Origin: Nipponacmea schrenckii | Lineage: Eukaryota; Mollusca; Gastropoda; Lottiidae | NCBI GenBank assembly: GCA_030562195.1 | Contig: CM060200.1 | Coordinates: 10,230,001-10,294,000 of the forward strand | Length of the DNA stretch: 64,000 bases | Reading direction: 5' to 3' | Translations under genes and position numbers: made by a program | Shown: positions 53,201-58,400 of the stretch, piece by piece | Position numbering within the stretch: the stretch's first letter is position 1 | How the letters are laid out: each line of letters opens with the position of its first letter | Notes under the pieces: generated by a model | Seen by the model: only the letters and a program-made list of their open reading frames with translations | What the model was told of the DNA's origin: nothing | The model's database searches: none

Positions 53201-55068
53201 GTTAAAAAAAAAATAAAAAATCAGTTTTTCTCCCTTCTGAATAAGCCCTTTGTGACTCTTTTTGAATCTCCATGACTGGACCAAGCCAATCAATATTTGC
53301 GCTGTCCTTCTATGTCAAGCATACTCAACTGTCAACTTAAAAAACCTTCAGATACAATAAATAGAATGAATTAGTCAGAAAATAAAGTAGGGCCATGTTG
53401 AAAAAACTGAGTGATAGCCATGGGCCACCATACAGGACTGTTACTATATTTTTTTCCCAGCCCGACCATGTGAAAATCTAGATGTAACAATCTAAGAAGT
53501 AACATTCTTAGATGTAACAATCTAAGAAGTAACATTACAATCTTAAATGTAATAAACTTATAAGTATGATTCTAAGATGTGACAATCTTAGAAGTATCAT
53601 TCTTAGATGTAACAATCTAAGAAGTAATATTCTTAGATGTAACAATCTTAGAAGTAACAATCTTAAATGTAATAATCTTATAAGTAACAATTGTAGCTTT
53701 AACAATCTCAGATGTAATAATCTTAGAAGTATCATTCTTAGATGTGACAATCTTAGAAGTATCATTCTTAGATGTGACAATCTTAGAAGTATCATTCTTA
53801 GATGTAACAATCTTAGAAGTATCATTCTTAGATGTAACAATCTTAGAAGTAACATTCTTAGATGTAACAATCTTAGAAGTAACATTCTTAGATGTAACAA
53901 TCTTAAAAGTATCATTCTTAAATGTAACAAACTTAAAAGTATCATTCTTAGATGTAACAATCTTAGATGCAACATTCTTAGATGTAACCAATCTTTGAAG
54001 TAAAATTCGTACAGTCAGAAACACCTGACCTGATATCTAACTTTGCAACTTGGTTTATTAACTAGTGACAGTTCACAAATCTACAATTTTTCATTTGGTA
54101 TAATCATTTTTAACAATTTTTAAATAATGGAATCCATATTCAATTTGATTTCTATTGGAAAATTATACAGATACAAACCTTTTTGTGTGAGTATTTGATG
54201 CCACTGAGTAAAGTTGATATTAAATAAATTAATAAATGATTTATTCTGTGATGTGTATGTATAATATACAATATTCTTTTCATTATCTACTCCTATTATC
54301 TTCTTATTCTTCACATCACAACTGAAACTATACAATAATGATATTTTTTTACTCTAGCATAATTTCTCCTCTTTGTCTTCACAATAATAACTTTTCTTCA
54401 TTAATGAATTAATGATAGTGCTGGGTATCACCAATCATGCCACAATACCATATGTATCACCATATTGGTGGTTAAGTTTCAAGGAGACTATAACTCAAAA
54501 TTCTCAGATCTATGTGCTACATAGAAAAATTTAAACCTTGATCATGCTCCCTAAGAGGAAAGGCTTATTCTGCTGTCTTGTCAAGAGTTCTTTAATACAG
54601 ACTCCCGAACATAAGCCCAAAGTGAAAGTTACTGGCAGGCCTGCAGATTCCTTTCAAATGTCCTGTCTTTCATATCAACATCCATTCGAGTTAGAGTTTG
54701 GCAAATATTCAATAGAATGGATGGTACAAAATCATCGAGCATAAAGATTGCTTTTATACAAAAAGCTGAGCACGTACAAGATGCAAGTCAGTTACAATAG
54801 ATAGTGTGTCAGTGGACATTTTGTCATTTGTGTACCTCTTTAAGTCAGGGTTGACGCAGATTTTACTCAAAGATCTTGAGCCTGCATTGATCAAAACTGC
54901 ATCTAAACTGCCATTCTTTTTATGGACAATGATAAATTTCCCTGTTGAATCTAGTCTACATTTTTTGGCAGAAGTCACTGCAACTGCATCGATCAATCGA
55001 GCTATTCTGCATTGCAAATTTGAAGTATTTTCCTCGAGGAATTTTTCATTCATACTGTGGGCTGCCAT
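16506..55068 (-). CDS. SPG11: Spatacsin (SPG11 ortholog), ~44 exons, near complete
   Basis: Spatacsin is a very large cytosolic/endolysosomal protein (human 2443 residues; the blocks here sum to roughly 2570) that acts with spastizin (ZFYVE26) and the AP-5 adaptor in autophagic lysosome reformation; human loss causes hereditary spastic paraplegia 11. The family has an N-terminal beta-propeller-like part, a long helical-repeat body and a conserved C-terminal Spatacsin_C region. I recognise colinear similarity to human spatacsin from the second exon to the C-terminus, with clear blocks such as CHLNKWERGSIPLPALE, LTGVGRFSEMTYIFDAL and TTQTELLILAH. The ATG at 55068-55066 sits in AAAATGGC, a good initiation context. 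Introns are GT-AG except one GC-AG. Unresolved: junction of exons 1 and 2 (phase), a possible missing exon between 50075 and 48898, the end of the exon at 35660, and the acceptor near 32535. Segment entries list exons in order. Confidence 0.93.
18005..18310. repeat. Interspersed repeat family B, copy 1
   Basis: It shares with 30405-30670 the ordered segments GCACTTTAAAGTATATTTCTG, CATTAATATACA, AATTTCATTCAAATCAGA, TTGTCTCT/TAGTCTCTTTC and TAATGGGT, so the two are copies of one element in the same orientation. The second ends in CAGACAAACCAAGGGACCGATCGACAGAGGGAC-like sequence. Non-coding and intronic. Confidence 0.6.
18570..19000. repeat. Interspersed repeat family C, copy 1
   Basis: TTTCTATATATCACAGTCTCAAGAAA, ACATGGATTTGAAGGCTC and ACTGATTAACTAAGTT recur in order at 31845-32030 and, more diverged, at 56690-56880. 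It overlaps the intron between the exons at 18932 and 17915. No reading frame. Confidence 0.5.
20500..21490. repeat. ~41-bp minisatellite split by an inserted element
   Basis: Units of GTATATATCACAGTATTTATC plus AATAATGTATCACAATATGG occur at 20500-20633 and again at 21215-21490. Between them (20634-21210) lies a foreign block with an (AAT)n end. The array is in the SPG11 intron between 21682 and 20463. Confidence 0.8.
20634..21210 (-). mobile_element. Retroposon-like element with (ATT)n tail, inserted in a minisatellite
   Basis: Read on the minus strand it ends CTGACCCATGTAAAATAAAGAG followed by (TTA)n. The same terminus occurs at 24545-24645 (plus), 44530-44625 (plus) and, degenerate, 37675-37800 (minus). 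Its interior is itself about four repeats of ~115 bp carrying CACAAGTACATGTG, AATGGACAGAT and CGATCAAGTACATGACC. No protein is recognisable, so it is non-autonomous or a 5'-truncated LINE tail. Confidence 0.6.
23287..23434. repeat. Palindromic element with ~55-bp arms
   Basis: The left arm (AATGAATGTCGACCTTGTTA...AATAAACGCTGGTTTATCAC) is mirrored almost exactly by GTGATAAACCAGCGTTTATT...TAACAAGGTCAACATTCATT, with about 35 bases between. It lies in the SPG11 intron between 24189 and 23221; probably a MITE or folded insertion. Confidence 0.8.
23845..24085 (+). repeat. SINE family 2, partial
   Basis: It contains the family's order of AGACATGGAAAAAG, GGAAAATAAACCAAGGCTCC, GCTACAGGGTG, AGAGTAGGCCAATGCG, GTCCTGGAAACATTTTTCTC and CTTCATTTACCCATTAAGTG. 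It lacks the tRNA head. Confidence 0.6.
24189..30942 (-). CDS. SPG11: SPG11 exons, pre-C-terminal segment
   Basis: Exon blocks: 30835-30942, 30139-30322, 29617-29834, 28382-28519, 27493-27651, 26276-26462, 25729-25931, 24946-25075, 24189-24337. Phases agree throughout if the 26462 block runs to the donor G|GTATAA at 26276 rather than AAG|GTACCA at 26310; the shorter form would shift the next exon into a stop. Landmarks: DKQSFHDAKRLSDLTKI (human DGQFALARRVAELAEL) and SCHVAAVFSHYSQDLAIIL (human EASRVCRYFHFYNPDVALVL). The exon at 25729-25931 begins inside a 47-bp palindrome. Confidence 0.83.
24545..24645 (+). repeat. Retroposon tail with (TTA)n
   Basis: GCTGAATGTGAGACAGGACC, ATGTCCTTGTGTATTGGGCC and TGACCCATGTAAAATAAATAG precede (TTA)n. 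It matches 44530-44625 and the reverse of 20634 onward. Confidence 0.6.
25894..25940. repeat. 47-bp near-perfect palindrome over an SPG11 splice acceptor
   Basis: AATTTTTAGGCATGTGTATG... mirrors ...CATACCCATGCCTAAAAATT with 23-bp arms, one central base and a single arm mismatch. The predicted acceptor TTTTTAG is at its right edge (exon start 25931), so the first exon codons, encoding GMGMYDTYTCLKI, are made by the palindrome. Confidence 0.85.
27018..27442. mobile_element. MITE with CTGTAAGGCTA terminal repeats and TA target site
   Basis: The left end CTGTAAGGCTACAAATTA is mirrored by the right end TAATTTCTAGCCTTACAG, each flanked by TA. Internal tracts repeat GCATTAATTTGTA and GTCGCATTAATTTGT. 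TA duplication and size suggest a Tc1/mariner-type non-autonomous element. Located in the SPG11 intron between 27493 and 26462. Confidence 0.7.
27655..28260. repeat. ~50-bp minisatellite in an SPG11 intron
   Basis: Variable units built from ACATTCAAAATTAACTCTGT, ATCATTCTATAACATAACAT and ACATAACAAA. It starts within a few bases of the acceptor of the exon at 27651, so the array abuts coding sequence. Around 12 units, with internal length variation. Confidence 0.85.
28770..28855. mobile_element. 86-bp pogo/Tigger-like MITE, copy 1
   Basis: Termini CAGTGTACTCTGAGTAATC and the mirrored ACTCAGAGTAAACTG, flanked by TA. Ends starting CAGTG with a TA duplication fit pogo/Tigger-type elements. The flanks (GTGTTACGCAGTTTATTTG left; TATTAACATGAAGAATGAG right) are shared with the copy at 36778, so the MITE sits in the same larger host repeat at both places. 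Confidence 0.65.
29010..29535 (+). repeat. SINE family 2 copy with expanded internal minisatellite
   Basis: It has family segments CCCCTTGTCAGTGATGCAGG, GACTGACATGGAAAAAGCG, GGACAATAAATAGAGG and GCTACAGGCTGTGCA, then a tandem array at about 29170-29425 of ~33-bp units (GTAAAAAGAGTAGGCTTATG, CGCCGCTATCTAG; about 8 copies). It resumes with the family 3' end (CATTGCCAGTCTTCATTAGC, AAAACTCTATCCATTTCATT). Other copies have the AGAGTAGGC segment only once. Confidence 0.75.
30405..30670. repeat. Interspersed repeat family B, copy 2
   Basis: Same order of segments as 18005-18310, in the intron between the SPG11 exons at 30835 and 30322. It ends in a GACCGATCGACAGAGGGACAG tract typical of the GAC-rich ends also seen at 34385 and 50000. 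Confidence 0.6.
31120..32240. repeat. Composite interspersed repeat (includes family C)
   Basis: GGGCACATGGGTACTGAGTT...GGTTGGGTACAAAATAG at the left is loosely mirrored by AAAGGGACATTTTTGAAGTT...TGAGTTGGGTCTAAATTA near 31745-31785, and the right part carries family C. It fills the SPG11 intron between 32342 and 30942. No coding frame. Confidence 0.4.
32342..36563 (-). CDS. SPG11: SPG11 exons, mid-C-terminal body
   Basis: Exon blocks: 36455-36563, 35824-35983, about 35456-35660, 34982-35177, 34780-34857, 32822-32970, 32342-32535. Landmarks: PKVLILLEEAIS (human EELLVLLEEGTW), AGEQWTLAVIFCNLQKL, and WKSLLTHAVILKNPL (human WHWLLVEAVKQQAPI). The block at 34780 is an acidic linker (EEWSSEEEEE). 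The donor of the 35660 block is ambiguous: phase-0 candidates lie near 35456-35476, whereas the best-looking CCAG|GTGTCC at 35434 breaks the frame. The acceptor CCACAG before 32535 needs one carried base that the preceding block does not supply, so a tiny exon or unusual splice may be hidden there. Confidence 0.78.
33100..34440. repeat. Array of diverged ~180-bp interspersed-repeat units
   Basis: Seven or so degenerate units each carry AATAGGGTTCATCCTT, a TGATAACAAA-like stretch, AAGTTTCATCAAAATCTGTC, AAGAATTGTG and AGAGTGTTTACAAGC. The block ends in GGATGGACAGAGGGTCGGAC. The same family fills 49270-50040, ending GGACGGACCGACGGACCGAC. Non-coding, in the SPG11 intron between 34780 and 32970. 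Confidence 0.75.
36778..36863. mobile_element. 86-bp pogo/Tigger-like MITE, copy 2
   Basis: CAGTGTACTCTGAGTAATCC is mirrored by GGATTACTCAGAGTACACTG, flanked by TA on both sides; the ends are better preserved than in the copy at 28770 and the length is the same. Confidence 0.7.
37088..42601 (-). CDS. SPG11: SPG11 exons, central helical body
   Basis: Exon blocks: 42385-42601, 41737-41934, 40704-40798, 40023-40165, 39300-39449, 38617-38683, 37887-38058, 37088-37314. All phases agree. Landmarks against human: VQGHTLVAIATMSYSP (human LEGHTLLALATTMYSP), LKPFPKLYSALIPSF, FDVRRLFGWQDSN, and YYLKQGRPCYAFLSFL. The last block ends ATAG|GCAAGT, a GC donor, because only this join keeps the frame into the next exon at 36563. 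The 52-bp minisatellite lies upstream of the first block and the 51-bp one between 41737 and 40798. Confidence 0.88.
37352..37575 (-). repeat. SINE family 2, reverse partial copy
   Basis: Starts AATGGAACTTTACGTCCTAC (reverse of the family 3' end), then GAAGACAAGCAATGCC, AAATTTCGCCAGGACAGC, ATAGCACATGG, TCCATGTCAGTTCC. In the intron between SPG11 exons 37887 and 37314. Confidence 0.65.
38245..38480 (-). repeat. SINE family 1, reverse copy
   Basis: GATAACAACTTAGGTTCACA, then the core in reverse (TTACAGCTGGGTGGACT), then the ACTCAAGTTCATCAGACTTT segment; the tRNA head is degraded. In the intron between SPG11 exons 38617 and 38058. Confidence 0.6.
40875..41600. repeat. 51-bp minisatellite, about 13 copies, open on both strands
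   Basis: The unit (GACCACCATCAATACAGGTT, TTGACATGATCTTATCAATA, CATATATACTT) is 51 bp and nearly identical over the middle eight copies. Because 51 is 17 codons and the unit has no stop in one frame on each strand, long open frames arise by chance. It lies between SPG11 exons 41737 and 40798. Confidence 0.95.
42800..43440. repeat. ~52-bp minisatellite with higher-order duplication
   Basis: Units such as GTTGACAAAGATCATTTGTT, TTTATAGATTTCTACTTGTC, AAACTTCAGTAG repeat about 12 times. A multi-unit block around 42905-43045 is repeated at about 43050-43190, giving a higher-order structure. Between SPG11 exons 43468 and 42601. Confidence 0.9.
43468..47990 (-). CDS. SPG11: SPG11 exons, propeller end to start of helical body
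   Basis: Exon blocks: 47870-47990, 47215-47365, 45892-46364, 44957-45130, 44171-44379, 43468-43682. All junction phases agree. The 47215 block (CHLNKWERGSIPLPALE, then GLKHRQLDTVAFYLKSKEN) is among the best conserved in the protein. The 45892 block reads SKNFAHDLLTLTLNYL, matching human SKHFSEQLLNLTLSFL. Donors and acceptors are canonical, for example AAG|GTATGT at 48325 and TTTTTTTTTCAG before 46364. A SINE of family 2 (45388-45660) lies in the intron between 45892 and 45130, and one of family 1 (47408-47695) lies in the intron between 47870 and 47365. Confidence 0.88.
44530..44625 (+). repeat. Retroposon tail with (TTA)n
   Basis: ACCATGTCCTTGTGTACTAG, then GACCCATGTAATATAAAGAG, then a TTATTATT run; same terminus as 24545-24645. 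Confidence 0.55.
45388..45660 (+). repeat. SINE family 2, near full length
   Basis: The tRNA-like head (GCCTTGGTGGCTCAGTGATG; B-box-like AGGTTCAATCC) is followed by GTGAGTGATACAGGTCAGAG, GACTGGCATGGAACA, GCTACAGGTTTTGCACATTA, and GTCCTGGCAAAATTTCCCTC. It matches 58255-58500 in the same order. In the intron between SPG11 exons 45892 and 45130. Confidence 0.75.
47408..47695 (-). repeat. SINE family 1, near full length
   Basis: Reverse of the 8908 copy: GGTTAACAACTTAAGTCCAC tail, GGGATCCTTTCTACAAGCTG, core TTTACAGCTGGGTGGACTGC, GATTGAGATTAGAGCTCACG B-box region, and a head ending CTAACTGCTTTGCTATAG. In the intron between SPG11 exons 47870 and 47365. Confidence 0.75.
48185..48310. repeat. Interspersed repeat family D, second copy of 5105-5230
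   Basis: CTCTGGGTTTCTAGTTGTC, AATTTCCTGGGGGAAGGGA, CCAGGACAGAAAATAAGGGC and AATTTAGTCCTAGTGAC match 5128-5226 in the same order. It lies next to the donor of the SPG11 exon at 48325. Not coding. Confidence 0.65.
48325..55068 (-). CDS. SPG11: SPG11 exons, N-terminal segment
   Basis: Exon blocks: 54778-55068 (MAAHSMNEKF..., 97 codons), 54179-54321, 50075-50287, 48325-48898. The second and third blocks read IIGVDNEKNIVYYTYTS and IEIIHCVNNLGLYLINKS, matching the start of the human propeller-like region. In the fourth, VNILLNTVVWRINLN corresponds to the human VAVIVSSSNSAVALNLN segment. Phase agrees between blocks two and three (1 base + 2 bases). Block one ends in phase 0 while block two needs two carried bases, so a small exon or another donor is missing. 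A human-like strand segment is also absent between 50075 and 48898; a possible tiny exon starts near 49150 after TTTTTTACAG. Confidence 0.75.
49270..50040. repeat. Diverged interspersed-repeat block, same family as 33100-34440
   Basis: Units carry AAGTTTCATTAAAATCC, AAGAATTGCAC, TAGAGTGTTTACGAGC and GGCAATAACTCATA. The block ends GGACGGACCGACGGACCGAC then GGGGCGACGG. It directly precedes the SPG11 exon at 50075. Confidence 0.7.
50425..53439. mobile_element. ~3-kb long-terminal-inverted-repeat transposon in SPG11 intron
   Basis: The left end ATGGTGGCCCATGGCTATCA (50433) is mirrored by TGATAGCCATGGGCCACCAT (ending 53431). Flanks TCAGGACT (50425-50432) and ACAGGACT (53432-53439) look like an 8-bp target duplication with one change. 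The arms continue inward to about 52037 (left) and 52827 (right). The left arm is interrupted by a ~1.15-kb insertion, and the right arm carries about 170 bp (roughly 53165-53335) missing from the left. The centre (52040-52825) has no transposase-like frame. Long TIRs with an 8-bp duplication suggest a non-autonomous Mutator-like, foldback or hAT-related element. Confidence 0.8.
50562..51722. mobile_element. Insertion inside the left arm of the long-TIR element
   Basis: Sequence absent from the right arm. It is bounded by A-runs at 50562 and 51653-51671 and by AATAAAATAAAAAGTAAT on both sides (50540 and 51722). Near its ends are GAACGTATTTCGAG and GTCGAAATACGTA, an inverted pair. Internally, GACCTAATTTTCAAGGTCAT with CACACCTTCCGTA occurs twice (50685-50735 and 50858-50910). 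No protein recognised; class uncertain. Confidence 0.55.
53480..54000. repeat. 30-bp minisatellite built of two 15-bp halves
   Basis: Unit TCTTAGAAGTATCAT + TCTTAGATGTAACAA, about 17 copies, each half plainly related to the other. It starts right beside the right end of the long-TIR element and stays open in several frames on both strands because 30 is a multiple of 3. In the first SPG11 introns. Confidence 0.93.
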
Positions 55069-55444
55069 TTTAGGTGTCACATGATTAACTTGGGAGAATT
55101 CATTTAACCATAGTTCTATGATTTAACTAGAGGAGTCAATCTGCATGCACGAGCAATATTGCTTGTATTATAAAATTTTTATTCAATTTCTTGGTTTCTT
55201 CCATATTTGCTTCGCATTAGAATCAGATCGAAAACATAAGTTAAAGTAAAAAGCTTGAAGTAGATTTTTTATTTTATTTCAAGAACTACTTTCTTAGACG
55301 AGCCTAGTGGATGAATATTGTAAACATAAACTTTGACCCAATGGAGACACTGATGGAAGAAACTCGCTTTGAAACTGTAAAAGAGAAGCACAATAAATAT
55401 AAGCCAAAAAAAATTATATTGCATATCATTTCAGAAATTTAGAT
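55069..55444. promoter_or_regulatory. Bidirectional promoter region, SPG11 / MCCC2-like
   Basis: The two start codons (55068 on minus, 55445 on plus) point away from each other with only 376 bp between them. No TATA box is obvious in a consistent position. GCCATTTTAGG overlaps the SPG11 start codon and resembles a YY1 site, a common arrangement in TATA-less promoters. Shared regulation is inferred from spacing. Confidence 0.5.
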
Positions 55445-58400
55445 ATGAGTTCAATCCAAAAAATATTCTGCACATTTTGTTCAAATTTCCAAAACAGACA
55501 TTTTGGTTTACATGCAAATTTTACAAATTTTCTGAATGGACAACATTTTGTTCCAAAACGCTACTTTCGATTTTCTGGACAATCCAAGTTCTTGTGGGAA
55601 GTAGAAAATGTAAACAATTTGGAACCAAAGCCTAAACCTTTCCCCATCCTCGCTTTAGACAGTGATAAATCCGAAAAGTTTGACAGAAACAAAAGCCAAT
55701 ATTTATTGAAGGAGAAGGAATATGAACAAGTTCTGAATTTGGCTTCTATGGGAGGGGGTGAAAAGGCTATCCAAAGACATGTCATAAAGCAAAAGAAAAT
55801 GCTGGTGAATGATAGGATAAAAGGTTTACTAGACTGTGATACTCGGTTTTTAGAATTGTCGGTTATTGGTGGAATGGGAATGAAATATGGTGATGTACCA
55901 AGAACTGGCATAGTAACAGGTTACTAGGCTAATTTACCTTCTAGTCACCGCATAGGCCTTCTGACCTGATGCTGAGTTTATCTACTCTTACCCTAACTAA
56001 GGCCTACTAATCAGGTGAAACTTGTAAATCAGGGTATGCTCACCCCTCTAGAACACCTGGAAATCTCAAACAGATTTATTCCAAAGCACACAATTAGTGA
56101 ACATCTTGCTTAGATTTCAGTTTTCACAGACAGAAATGGTAGGCCTATACTTAAAGGAATACGGCATCTTAGAATAAATATAAATTTTGAAATTTAAACT
56201 TGGTCAATAAGAGCATATATTCATCAGTAGATATACTTTCTGCCCATAAATAACATCACAGAATCCTTATATAATCTGATGAATCCAAAAATTGATTAAT
56301 TATCCATAAAAATGCAATTTATTATTGCAAAATGCTTAATATAAATTGTGATAGCCCTTTTAATATAATTAGTTAGTTTTGTGAGTTTTAAAGATTTTTA
56401 GGGATTCTGTTACTTTATGACACCAGGTAAGCTCACTGATGAATATATACACATATTAACCATTCTTGAAAACTTAAATTTTATGTTCACTCCAAGATGC
56501 AGTATCACTTCAAATAACAATTGTTAAGCTTAGCTATACGTGGAAATGCCAGTCAAATAGGAAATGGCTGGTAGCCAAAATTGAATCTTATTTGCCGTAT
56601 TAAGGGGTTGATTTGTGTCATGGATTTATGTAAATGGTCTTCAGAAGATATATAGGCTACCTGGTTATACATGGCATATTCCCTAAAAATTATTTAAACT
56701 GGAAATTTCTCTTCCTATATATTTACTTATGGTGTAATATTTTTAAAAACAGATAATTTTGGACGCACATAAATTAGATTTGAAGGCTCAAATTTAGATG
56801 GTGATATATGAACACTATTAATGATAAACTTAACTGAAAAAATCATGTGACCTGAGACTAAGATGATTGATCAAACAAATTTGCAAAACAGAGCCCTTTA
56901 AGCTTGTATATATTTTCAGGTATAGGTAAAGTTTGTGGTAAATACTGTATGATAATAGCTAATGATGCTACAGTAAAAGGTGGTTCTGTTTATCCTATAA
57001 CATTGAAAAAACAACTGCGAGCCCAAGAAATAGCTCAACAGAATGGTCTGCCATGTTTTTATATTGTTGAATCAGGTGGAGCATTTTTACCCCTTCAGGT
57101 AACTTTTGCTGAATAGTGACACCATTCAGTTCAATCCTGAAGACTGTTTTATGCTATGAAGATTATTCCTACTCTCTGACTACATTGCTTTCGTAATTCC
57201 ATAATACTAGGAATTTTCATTCTTTACATACTAGCATATTGTTGTAACACTGCACCAGTGTCTTCTGGTTACTTTTCAAGTTTCAACCATTCTAATCACT
57301 AATTAATCAAGTAAAATTTTAAAATGCATTTAATTTGTATTAAAATATTATATGTTATTTGTTATATTTTTTTTTTGTATTGAAATTTTCATTAACAATT
57401 TGATAATTTATAGGAATGACATTTCACCTCATTTTGAGGTTGGACATCAGATTTCTTTTTTTTGTGTGTCAAATTTCCTCCAAGCAATTTTTGTTATCAT
57501 AAGAGTAGTACCGGTATACTTTTTATTAGGATTTTGCCCTCTTGTTAGATTGTTCCTTCTCTCTTTTCATACTAAACTAAATTTTTTGTTCAGCCCCTCT
57601 GACCCAGATAAAACTACCAGCTAGATTGATAATGGCCATTTGTTAAATTGACCATTAATGTCCAAATGTCAGAAACACATTTTAAATACAAAGTTGTTAA
57701 AAAACAAAATAATGAAACATTTGTACAACTATTGCGCTTTGCTGAACTTGACAATAAAACACGAAATCGGTCCTTAAAAAACAGAAATGAATGAAGCCAT
57801 CGGTATAATTGATTGGTAAACGGATAAGGTGAAAACCATGTGTCCGTTATGATATTATCGGTAAATTTTTCATCTACTTTGAAAATGGTTATCATTAAAA
57901 CTCTTTCAGTTCTAAAATTGTCTGGGTTATCTCTAGAGGAGCGTTTGTCGGTAAAATTTTGATGTTACACCCCCAGGTCAGAATGGTCAATCTACACCCC
58001 TGTGTATATGTAAATATATACAAAAACAATACTGATATAGGGGGTCAAAATGAGCTGTTAAAATTTGACCTTCATGCCTAACATTTACCCTGATTGTTAA
58101 GGAATGCATTGTTTTTTTCAGGCAGAGATATTTAACCCAGGTGGTCAGACATTTTATAATGAAGCTATAATGTCTTCACTTAATATACCTCAAGTGAGTA
58201 AATTTTCTTTCTTTACCTTCACCACTAAACATAGGTGACTGCTTACAAAAAGGGAGCCGCGGTGGTTCAGTGAGTTAGACGCTTGCTCGCTAACCTGAGG
58301 GTCCAGGGTTTGATATCGTCAAAGGTTGAGTTGAACTTTCTCTTGTCAGTGATGCAGGTCGACGGGACTGACATTGAAAAAGCGTCTAGTTGTTTGTATG

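Noticed and set aside
53480..54000. Possible CRISPR-like array
   Set aside because: There are no unique spacers between conserved repeats; both halves of the unit are related to each other, and the context is a eukaryotic intron.
53535..54024. Several 84-146-residue Leu/Asn/Thr-rich repeat frames on both strands
   Set aside because: Translations of the 30-bp minisatellite; simultaneous open frames on both strands are expected from the repeat period.
55561..55911. 116-residue minus-strand frame
   Set aside because: Antisense shadow of the first MCCC2-like exon.
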